A stretch of DNA of 64,000 nucleotides from Taudactylus pleione (lineage: Eukaryota > Chordata > Amphibia > Anura > Myobatrachidae). This document shows positions 55,253 through 64,000 of this stretch, in pieces. Every line of letters starts with the position of its first letter. The first letter of the stretch is position 1. The notes under the pieces were generated by a model. That model was not told where the DNA came from and searched no databases. It worked only from the letters and a program-made list of their open reading frames with translations. A program made the position numbers and the translations under genes. Location: assembly GCA_031769625.1 (NCBI GenBank), contig JAUIMM010000602.1, forward strand, positions 186,001 to 250,000, written 5' to 3'.

Positions 55253-56144
55253 AACCAGAAGCCTATGTAGAAAAAGGGAAACACAAGGAAATGGGAAAAC
55301 AGATCCAGCACAGGAATGGTGATAACATTGTGTATCATTTATTATAACCAACTGTAGGGAATATTATATTGGGTTCATATCTATAAGTAATAGAGTGTTG
55401 GTGGTGCTCCCAGGAATCAATATATTTGTATATCTGGTTGGTATTTTGCAAAGGCAAAAATAAAGAAAATTTATTTTTGGGGTACTCTTTATGTGTAACA
55501 AGTATGTTGGTTGTAGTACTTGAAACGTAACTTTTACTTTAATAAAATATATGAAAACTAATAAAGAGAAATTCTGAAAAATATGGTAATCTCAGATATC
55601 TGAAAGATTACTTACCGGTCACAATGAATATTGCCGAGTAGGGAATGAAACTATTTAAGAGATTAGTTCTATTATTCACTTGCACAATTAGTCCTACAGT
55701 ATGTTGTTGTCCAACAACATAGTATGTCAATAATATTCGGACAGGGATAGAATTATTGCACACCTCCCAAGAGGTAGTAATGTTGTACAAAATATAATGG
55801 GTTTAAATATTCACCGCCACATAATATCTGTTTATATGCGTCTAATAACACTAAATCTGTTTTAGAATATTGCATATACCCCCTTCAGTAGCAGCGTATG
55901 AATAATTCCACACTTCCCATTAGGTAACAGTATATAATCAAGGATTAAATAATTGCACATCTCCCATAGAAACATTTGTATTGTTTGCACAGAGTGTGGT
56001 GGATTGAAATATTCCCCTCCATGTGATATCTGTCTTATTACCCTGACAATACAGTTCTATTAATAGCATTGCATTTATCCCCTTTAATATCAGTTTGTGA
56101 TTAGTTGCACATGTCCCATTTGGTAGCAGCATAAATAATGACAA
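55253..56144. repeat. Interval with diverged ~150-190-bp repeats replacing part of L1
   Basis: Between about 55600 and 56150 the phrases 'gcacacctcccaagaggtag', 'ccacacttcccattaggtaa', 'gcacatctcccatagaaaca' and 'gcacatgtcccatttggtag' recur, each followed by 'ttgaaatattc.cc..ca..taatatctg'-like text. It looks like an old repeat or LTR inserted where L1 endonuclease sequence should be. No gene. Confidence 0.5.
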
Positions 56145-57610
56145 TTTGGTGCATTAATGGCCCCGGTGACCTTAGAGGAAGTACAAAGAGTCATTCAACA
56201 CCTGAAGCTGGCTAAAGTACCTGGACCTGCTGGTCTTGGGAATGACTTTTATAAATTACTTTCATCTACAATTGCTGACACTGTAGTATCCATTCTTAAC
56301 CATTTATTACCTGGTAATGCCCTTCCCCTCTACTTTAACCATGCGATTGTGAAGGTTCTTCCAAAACCTGGAAGAGATCTATCCTCACCCGCCTCTTACA
56401 AACCAATATCCCTTCTAAATTCTGACTAAAAATTGTTGACAAAAATTTTTGCTGATAGGGTCAAACAACTATTGCCAACTATTATACATAAGAGACCAAA
56501 TGAGCTACATCTGGGGTCAGAACTCTGTGTTGAATGTTCACAGATTACTATCTGTTATCCAGCATTTGCCCTCCACTGAGGTCACTGATTCAAATCTCAA
56601 TCTCATCCTCTCCCTAGATGCCGAGAAGGCCTTTCACCTTATCACTTGGCCTCACCTGTTTCACACTCTAGACCAATTTTGCTTCCCTACCCCATTCAGA
56701 AATGTAATGGTAACACTCTATGCCAATTCCCAGTCCCAGGTGTCCGGCAATGGTTTCCTATCTTCACCTTTTCCCATACAGACGGGTATCAGACAGGGAA
56801 GCCCTTTATCCCCTCTCTTATATGCCATTGCAATAGAGCCTTTGGCTATAGCTCTTAGAGCCTCCACTGGGTTTATGGGAATCTCCATAAGAGAAATAAC
56901 TCTTAAAGTTGCTCTATTCGCAAATGACATGCTATTGTTTGTCTCAAATCCGGCACAGTCATTACCTGTAATAATGGATCTCATCGCCTCATTTGCTACT
57001 TTCTCTTGAGACAAAGTTAATTTTCATAAATCCAAGATACTTCCAATTTCACGCACCATAAACATCCTGGGAGATATCCCTACAATACGTGCCTTCAACC
57101 GTAATACAACACAAAAAAATATTTCAGTGTACAAATCCCCTCAGCCTTACCCAATTTATACAAACTTCACTTCACCTCAGTTATTGAAATAATATCCACA
57201 ATGCTAGATAATTGGAGGCTACTCCCGTTATCCTTATTAGGTTGTATTGCTGTCATTAAATCTGTTATTTTCCCCAAATATTCTCTATAATACAGATGAT
57301 CCCTATCAGTGTTACTAAACCTGATCTAAGGTAAAGTTCATGTTTGTTGTGTAAATTTACCTGGCAGGGTAAGAGACCTGGAATGGCCATGGAGAAGTTC
57401 CCCTTATCACCACAGGAGGGCAGTGTTAGATATATTAGTGATTGGCTCCCTAACCGTAGTGTATATACAGACACAAGACTAGATAATTCCCTATTTCCCC
57501 GTATTCACCAGCAGCTTTACTGCATTCAACAAGTCCAAAAAATATCCCATCACACTTTCTCTCTTATATTATCCTTAGAGATTCCTATTGTGCCTGGAGA
57601 GCTATAAATA
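56145..57610 (+). pseudogene. L1/Tx1 ORF2 reverse transcriptase remnant
   Basis: Blocks in order: EVQRVIQHLKLAKVPGPAGL (RT1), VKVLPKPGRDLSSPASYKPI then SLLNSD (RT2), LILSLDAEKAFHLITW (RT3 with catalytic Asp), GIRQGSPLSPLLYAIAIEPL (RT4) and LFANDMLLFVSNP (RT5). The catalytic F-A-D-D box reads FAND, so the second metal-binding Asp is altered. A stop follows ISLLNSD and another ends the frame at 57009. Thumb/connection blocks (TWQGKRPGMAM) extend to about 57605. Confidence 0.82.
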
Positions 57611-57694
57611 TAAAGCCCCATAGGAATTACTGATCATCACCCTATATTCCTCCGTGGGGTGATTCCTCCTTCCCCTCACCATTGTCTAACACAC

Positions 57695-58364
57695 TGTGAC
57701 AGTGCGCCAGACACCGGTTACCACTTACCGGGTCCGGCAGCACTGGAATCTGCAGCGGGCAGCGGGTGGTGCTGTAACATCTGCTCCGGGTCCTCCACAT
57801 GCCGGCTGGAAGTGCAGGCAATCGCGGCTCTCCTAGGAGCACGCGCGCCGTCCTGCAAAGAAATTTAAAGGGACAGGTGCGCCAAATGTGAAGTCACGTT
57901 TGGCGTGAGATTTTAACCTCCTCTATAAGAGGAAGTCTCTGGCACCAGACAGGTGCCAGAGTATAGGCTCCATACCATACTCCAGCGTTCCTAGTACCTG
58001 TTGTCCTGATCTTGACCTTTGCTTGTTTGCGACTCCAAATTCGTCTGACCCCATGTACTGCTCCTGATATCTGATTCTGACCTTGACTGCTCCCTGCTCC
58101 CTGGTAGCATTTCATCTGTTTGGTTTTGACCCAGCCTGTCGACTACATTTATTCTTCTGCACCTCATCCAGTGTCCACCAGTTCCTGTATAGGGGAACCT
58201 AACCTATGGGCCACAATCTGTGTGTCAGACATAGCCAAGTCCATACCTTCTTGCGTGGGTCCCTGGTGAATACCGTCGGCACATTAGACTCCACACCTCA
58301 GGCATTGGTCTAGCCAACTCCCTAAATATGGGCCGCATCCACAATCCGTCCGAGAGTTGTGACA
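57695..58364 (+). mobile_element. Solo LTR with 5-bp TSD inside L1 ORF2
   Basis: A 670-bp block begins TGTGACAGTGCGCC and ends GAGTTGTGACA, with the short terminal inverted repeat TGTGACA/.. at its ends. It is flanked by cacac on both sides (57690-57694, 58365-58369). 'ctcctctataagaggaag' (57909) may be a TATA region. It interrupts the L1 ORF2 between the RT/thumb blocks and the C-terminal domain. It does not match the LTR at 53.6 kb, so it is a second LTR family. Orientation is inferred from the TATA-like site. Confidence 0.78.
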
Positions 58365-58569
58365 CACACAGTATGTCATGATAAATGATTGAGTAACAGA
58401 TCCTGACAACTTAGCTTCAAACAAAAAAAATGGCAGCTTCTCAATCTGGTAGTATTTTTCAGGTGCATGAAAGGGAGGGGTCATACCAAGTAGGCAACCA
58501 ACATCTCTGAAGTTCTATTACCATATAGTGTTCATATATTGTTGCTAGTATAATTCAGTGTGCTGAGGA

Positions 58570-59430
58570 ACAATAGGGGGTTAAACCTCCCTCCCTTTTC
58601 AACTTACTTAGCTTCTCTGATATTCACCAACAATTCAATATTCCACACACTAACTGTTATATGTACTTGCAGACAAGACACTTAATTTCTTCCATTCCTC
58701 CGGCCATAGATCCTACTTCTCGTGATCCTATATGCTCGCTATTAAGCAACTCTCTCATTTTACCATACAAGACGAGATATCTTTACTCTTTAGTAGTAGA
58801 TATCTTATCCAACACTTTGAGAGATAAAACATGAACTCTCTGGAAATCAGATTTACCTTCCCTGTGTAATAGTGAGGATCTGTTTCAGCATTATGATCCC
58901 AAATATTGCATTCTTCTTACTTACAAGAAGTACATATTTGAACAATTTTCAGTGCCTATATCTCTCTTACTCAAAGACACCATTTCAGTACAGTCTATGC
59001 AGAAGAAAGCCCAAAATATCATGTCTTATCTGTAGGGTTCATGCATTGCATGTGAGATTTCAGGAAAATAATACAGCTTTGGCATAAATTATTAAATTGT
59101 CAACTCAGTTCCATCTCAGTAACCCCAGACCCAGAAGCTGTATTTTTTCAGATTTTTCAAATTGGGATTTAAATCCTAATAGGAAACAGTTGATTCCGCT
59201 GCTTACGATTATAGTAACAGTAGCACAGAAGATGATATTATGTCACTGGACGAAATCATTCTCTCCATCTATTTCAGAGAGAGAAGAGAGAGACACATTC
59301 CCAGACATTAACAAGCGAGTGGAAAAATATTATAATAAATGGTGCTATTATATTGAGTCCCTAGACTCTGCATCCCAAGCCCAAATTTTAAAGATCTTTG
59401 AGACCACAGATTGGTACCTATATAGGCAGC
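58570..59430 (+). pseudogene. L1/Tx1 ORF2 C-terminal remnant
   Basis: Frames read CYMYLQTRHLIS and PYKTRYLYSLVVDILSNTL. After stops come a cysteine-containing segment (58970-59040), NRKQLIPLLTIIVTVAQKMI, NKWCYYIESLDSASQAQILK and TTDWYLYRQLSADS. It is the same family as 1-1260 of this window. The last 30 bp are the parent of the following array. Confidence 0.78.
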
Positions 59431-61430
59431 TCTCGGCAGACTCACATCATAATCTGAGACCACAGATTGGTACCTATATAGGCAGCTCTCGGCAGACTCA
59501 CATCATACTCTGAGACCACAGATTGGTACCTATATAGGCAGCTCTCGGCAGACTCACATCACGTTCTGAGACCACAGATTGGTACCTATATAGGCAGCTT
59601 TCAGCAGACTCACATCATACTCTGAGACCACAGATTGGTACCTATATAGGCAGCTCTCAGCAGACTCACATCACGTTCTGAGACCACAGATTGGTACCTA
59701 TATAGGCAGCTTTCAGCAGACTCACATCATACTCTGAGACCACAGATTGGTACCTATATAGGCAGCTCTCGGTAGACACATCATACTCAGACCACAGATG
59801 GGTACCTATATAGGCAGCTCTCAGCAGACTCACATCATGTTCTGAGAGCACAGATTGGTACCTATATAGGCAGCTCTCGGCAGACACATCATACTCTGAG
59901 ACCACAGATTGGTACCTATATAGGCAGCTCTCGGCAGACTCACATCATAATCTGAGACCACAGATTGGTACCTATATAGGCAGCTCTCGGCAGACTCACA
60001 TCATACTCTGAGACCACAGATTGGTACCTATATAGGCAGCTCTCGGTAGACACATCATACTCTGAGACCACAGATTGGTACCTATATAGGCAGCTCTCAG
60101 TAGACACATCATACTCTGAGACCACAGATTGGTACATATATAGGCAGCTCTCAGCAGACTCACATCATACTCTGAGAGCACATATAGGCAGCTCTTGGCA
60201 GACTCACATCATGTTCTGAGAGCACAGATTGGTACCTATATAGGCAGCTCTCAGCAGACTCACATCACGTTCTGAGACCACAGATTGGTACCTATATAGG
60301 CAGCTCTCAGCAGACTCACATCATACTCTGAGACCACAGATGGGTACCTATATAGGCAGCTCTCAGCAGACTCACATCACGTTCTGAGACCACAGATTGG
60401 TACCTATATAGGCAGCTTTCAGCAGACTCACATCATACTCTGAGACCACAGATTGGTACCTATATAGGCAGCTCTCGGTAGACACATCATACTCAGACCA
60501 CAGATGGGTACCTATATAGGCAGCTCTCAGCAGACTCACATCACGTTCTGAGACCACAGATTGGTACCTATATAGGCAGCTCTCGGCACACTCACATCAT
60601 ACTCTGAGACCACAGATTGGTATCTATATAGGCAGCTCTCGGTAGACACATCATACTCTGAGACCACAGATTGGTACCTATATAGGCAGCTCTCATGCAG
60701 ACCCACATCATACTCTGAGACAACAGACTGGTACCTATATAGGCAGCTCTCGGTAGACACATCATACTCTGAGACCACAGATTGGTACCTATATAGGCAG
60801 CTCTCGGCAGACTCACATCATGTTCTGAGAGCACAGATTGGTACCTATATAGGCAGCTCTCAGCAGACTCACATAATACTCTGAGACCACAGATTGGTAC
60901 CTATATAGGCAGCTCTCAGCAGACCCACATCATACTCTGAGACCACAGATTGGTACCTATATAGGCAGCTCTCGGCAGACCCACATCATACTCTGAGACC
61001 ACAGATTGGTACCTATATAGGCAGCTCTCGGTACATACATCATACTCTGAGAGCACAGATTGGTACCTATATAGACAGCTCTCAGCAGACTTACATCATA
61101 CTCTGAGAGCACATATAGGTACCTATATAGGCAGCTCTCAGCAGACTCACATCATACTCTTAGACCACAGATTGGTACCTATATAGGCAGCTCTCGGTAG
61201 ACACATCATACTCTGAGACCACAGATGGGTACCTATATAGGCAGCTCTCAGCAGACTCACATCATGTTCTGAGACCACAGATTGGTACCTATATAGGCAG
61301 CTCTCAGCAGACTCACATCATACTCTGAGAGCACAGATTGGTACCTATATAGGCAGCTCTCAGCAGACTCACATCATACTCTGAGACCACAGATTGGTAC
61401 CTATATAGGCAGCTCTCGGCAGAGTCACAT
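59400..61430 (+). repeat. 56-bp minisatellite derived from L1 ORF2 tail
   Basis: About 36 copies of a 56-bp unit ('agaccacagattggtaccta', then 'tataggcagctctcggcaga', then 'ctcacatcatactctg'). The first copy is the L1 coding sequence for TTDWYLYRQL. Variants (tactct/gttct, cggcag/cagcag, shortened units) form local clusters. Confidence 0.95.
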
Positions 61431-62039
61431 ATTGCTCCTCATTGAGTTCTCCTTATTTCCAGAATTCCACGATACTGTAGAACATTTCTTTATGTGCATT
61501 CTGGAACATCATATATTCTTATTATAGACATAGTACGCCATTCCATGTAGTAAGAATAGCATGTTGTTTATGTGATTGCTAATATTGTAGTGTTTTTTTT
61601 CCTCTATTAAATACCCCTTATATGGTATGGGCATAGATCCCCCCCCCCTCCTCTATTCTTATGTATTTTCCTATTTTTATTCCTCCTTTCTTTTATACTT
61701 TGATTTATTGTAGTGAATTATTAATGGCACCTTTGTATAGCCAACATAAGTGTATATATACTGTCATTATTGTGATCCCTGCCTATTTTGGCATCAGAGT
61801 GTATTATTGTCTATGTTTTCTTGCTTACTCTAATGGTGGGCATGCTGTTTTGTGTGACTGGATATTTCTCTTTCTTATAGCACTCAGGGATCAAAGATAT
61901 TTGTACTTGTTATTTAATATGGCATACATGGCTATTATTCTCAGTATTATATTCTGTTTGTATGATGAAAATAAAACAGATTTAACTAACAATTATATAC
62001 AGTTATATACACAGTGTCTGTCACCTAGATTGTATAGAA
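61431..62039. other. AT-rich interval, probable L1 3' end and LTR upstream part
   Basis: A 135-codon frame (61661-62068) is hydrophobic and without known motifs. The 3' portion may be the U3 of the 5' LTR that ends at 62180, but its start was not found. A poly-C run lies near 61640. Confidence 0.35.
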
Positions 62040-62489
62040 TCACTGATAAAGTGCACAATAAACACTAGCTCCGGCTAGCTGGCACAAAAACCCTGGACTG
62101 GTGTGCTGTTTCCTGGCTGCTGTGTTTTGGAGGTGTCCATCTACCCCAGGAGAGGGACCTCTTACCCCTATCATATTACAAGTGGTGGAGAATGTGGGCA
62201 TACACACTAAAAATTGCAGCAATAGGAAAAGTTTACATTTGAAATTTAAAGTGACTGACACCAATCTGTTGTTTTGGACATTAACTTGCATCCTGTAAAA
62301 TCCATGGTGATGGCATTGGCAGATGCTTAGGTAAGCCAGATTCTGCTTGAAACCTACACACAAAGATAACATAGAACGGTGTTAGACCTGGCTTATGGTC
62401 ACATAACTACAGGTCACCTCAGGGTAGAAAAAACCACTGAGTGAATTTTACAGAGGTTTTTCTGGCCTGGGGTTTATAAAGAGTTATCT

Positions 62490-63310
62490 GAACATTGTGC
62501 ATCCTGTCCTGAATGTCAGTATCATGCTCCAAGGCCACATTTTAAAAGTCCACTTGTTCCATTACCCATTATTGAGGTTATATTTGAAGGAATAGCTATG
62601 GATTTGGTTGGACCTCTAATGAAATCTGCCCGAGGCCATCAATATATTTTGATGATAATGGATTACGCAACCAGGTTCCAAGAAGCAATACTATTGCACA
62701 ATACGTCAATAAAGACCATTGCTAGAGCCTTAGTCCATGTCTTTAGCAGGTTGGGAATACCTAAGGAAATCCTGACTGACCAAGGTACCCCCTTTATGTT
62801 GAAAATCATGAGTTATGCGCCTGTTTAAAATTACTCAGTTATGAACCTCTGTGTATCACCTACAGACTGATGGGTTGGTGGAGAGGTGTAACAAAACTTT
62901 AAAAAATTTGTTAAAGAAAGCAGTGGACAATTATGGAAGAGATTGGGATTATTACCTTATTTATTGCTGGCCATAAGAGAGGTTCCCCCAATCCTCCACA
63001 GGGTTTTCACCTTTTGATGTGTTGCATGGGAGACATCCAAGGGGATTACTGGATATTGCCAAAGAGAAATGGGAGGGGCAGTCTAGTCCATATAAAACAG
63101 TTATTGAACATGTTTCTCAAATGCAGGAAAGAATTGCTGCAGTGGTGCCGATAGTGAGAGAGCACTTGGAGCAGGCACAGCAGTGGGTGTACAATTGCAA
63201 TGCCCAGTTACGTGTATTTGCTCCTGGGGACAGAGTGTTGTCTAGGGATGGAAGAAGTAAAGTGTTTTGCATACACCATTGGCAGGGGTTTGATGAAGCC
63301 CCAACTTAGT
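62490..63310 (+). pseudogene. gypsy integrase (zinc-binding end, rve core, C-terminal part)
   Basis: A CPECQYHAPRP zinc-binding end (about 62505) leads to MDLVGPLMKSARGHQYILMI with the first catalytic Asp, then LTDQGTPF with the second. After a frameshift the TDG-LVERCNK block holds the probable catalytic Glu (about 62870-62895). Then FSPFDVLHGRHPRGLLDIAK and FAPGDRVL follow. At least two frameshifts are present. In active elements it inserts cDNA into the genome. Confidence 0.8.
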
Positions 63311-63399
63311 AAAATCGAGGCACTACAATATTGGCCACGACCCCTAAATAAGAAGCAGATGTGAACATTCTTGGGAATCACGGGGTAGGAGTGTATACC

Positions 63400-63715
63400 C
63401 AATTTTGCCACCATTGCAGTCCCACTGACAGACCTTACCAAAGGCAAAAAAAAAGTTATGGTTAAATGGAGTCCTGAAGCAGAAAAGTCTTTTCAGCAGT
63501 TAAAAGTAGCATTGTGCACCCAACCAGTTCTGACAATACCTAAATCTGAGGAAATTCAGGATGAGTACTGGTCATGCCCCTTTAAAATGGTCAAAGAATA
63601 AAGAGCAATGGGAGAATAACAAGGTGGTTCTTGGTGCTGCAAAATGTTACATTTTCAGTAGTGTACAGGCCAGGAAGCCAGCTGGCCAATGCAGATGCTT
63701 TGTCTCATGTGTTTT
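63400..63715 (+). pseudogene. gypsy RT connection and RNase H end fragments
   Basis: Fragments read PLTDLTKGKKKVMVKWSPEA, then HAPLKWSKNKEQWENNKVV and, in another frame, YRPGSQLANADALSH. These are typical of the RT-RNase H junction and the end of RNase H in vertebrate gypsy elements. Most of both domains is deleted. Confidence 0.72.
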
Positions 63716-63763
63716 ATATGGGGGCTGCAGTTCCGCCTACAGGTTAAAACAAAGGGGGGGATA

Positions 63764-64000
63764 TGTGATAGAAGCACTGGTAAAGTGCTAAATGGCATAT
63801 ATGTGTGTCCAAGGTTTTTGACCTATGTATTTTAAACCTCCAGGAAATGTCTGTGTTTGCTTGATTAGAGTTTGGGCTTTAAGTAAAAGCTGGATAACTG
63901 GTCCTGGAGGTGTGGATGTGAGAGAGAAGGGAAGGCTCCATCCACAAGACATGGTTCAGGTGTTTAGACCTTCAGCCTGAGATCAGTGACAGCTATGAGA
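63764..64000 (+). mobile_element. 3' LTR of the gypsy element (partial)
   Basis: It starts TGTGATAGAAGCACTGGTAA after the purine tract 'aaacaaagggggggata'. It aligns with the first ~240 bp of the solo LTR at 53577 ('ttttaaacc.ccagga', 'gaaggctccatccac'). Cut by the window end. Confidence 0.82.

Larger units (their letters stand above)
62040..64000 (+). mobile_element. Ty3/gypsy element with integrase before RT/RNase H (Gmr1-like), deleted
   Basis: A 5' LTR end (about 62040-62180) is followed by leader 'agtggtggagaatgtgggca'. Then come an integrase (62490-63310), an RT connection segment (63400-63560), an RNase H end (63560-63710), a polypurine tract (63749-63760) and a 3' LTR (63764 onward). 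gag, protease and the catalytic RT are missing. The order IN, RT, RNase H is that of Gmr1-like elements described from deuterostomes, not the usual gypsy order. The element runs off the right edge. Confidence 0.75.

Overview
This is nuclear DNA from a vertebrate, most likely a frog with a large, repeat-rich genome. The main evidence is two C2H2 zinc-finger genes of the amphibian oocyte/gastrula type. They have TGEKPF linkers, [11 protein letters not shown] fingers, and N-terminal exons of the kind DYTVVKKTSGE, KILELTNKIIQLLT and [16 protein letters not shown], Tx1-like L1, Penelope-like, L2 and Gmr1-like elements and many minisatellites fit the same source. No prokaryotic gene, CRISPR array or operon is present. 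Species cannot be assigned from sequence alone.

Genes. Gene 1 is on the minus strand (about 9984-17482). Its exons are A (17318-17482), B (16497-16688), a greatly expanded acidic exon E (14650-15298) and the 10-finger exon F (10098-11233). It has no KRAB-like exon C and no exon D, yet the frame is preserved. Gene 2 is on the plus strand (about 29560-49252). It has a GC-box/ETS/YY1 promoter with a 5'UTR exon ending at 29648. Its other exons are A (31278-31392), B (32166-32357), KRAB-like C (32635-32758), D1 (32876-32973), E1 (33079-33190), D2 (35192-35289), E2 (40372-40624) and the 13-finger exon F (47766-49183). All junctions are GT/AG and phase-compatible. The D-E pair is duplicated in a phase-symmetric way, so it can be used singly or in series. 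The two genes are divergent and may share the 29.3-29.6 kb promoter.

Mobile elements. At 0-1.4 kb lies an L1/Tx1 ORF2 tail. At 2.4-6.7 kb lies a broken minus-strand retroviral-type gag, interrupted by two minisatellites and three MITEs. At 23.7-28.1 kb lies a minus-strand DIRS element. At 35.4-40.3 kb lies a nearly full-length plus-strand DIRS element inside a gene 2 intron. At 42.7-43.5 kb lies a hAT element with a perfect 8-bp target duplication. At 46.9-47.7 kb is an L2 tail and at 49.9-50.3 kb a Penelope-type GIY-YIG fragment. At 52.0-59.4 kb is an L1 broken by a solo LTR with 5-bp target duplication and by a composite insert that carries another LTR. At 62.0-64.0 kb is an internally deleted Ty3/gypsy element with integrase ahead of RT/RNase H (Gmr1-like order).

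Tandem repeats take up a large share of the window. The largest is about 4.2 kb of a 43-bp unit (18591-22797); nearly every unit carries an RFX X-box match. Several other arrays grew out of recognisable parents: exon-intron junctions of the zinc-finger genes, the L1 tail and the gag gene. Most long open frames outside the listed exons are by-products of such arrays.
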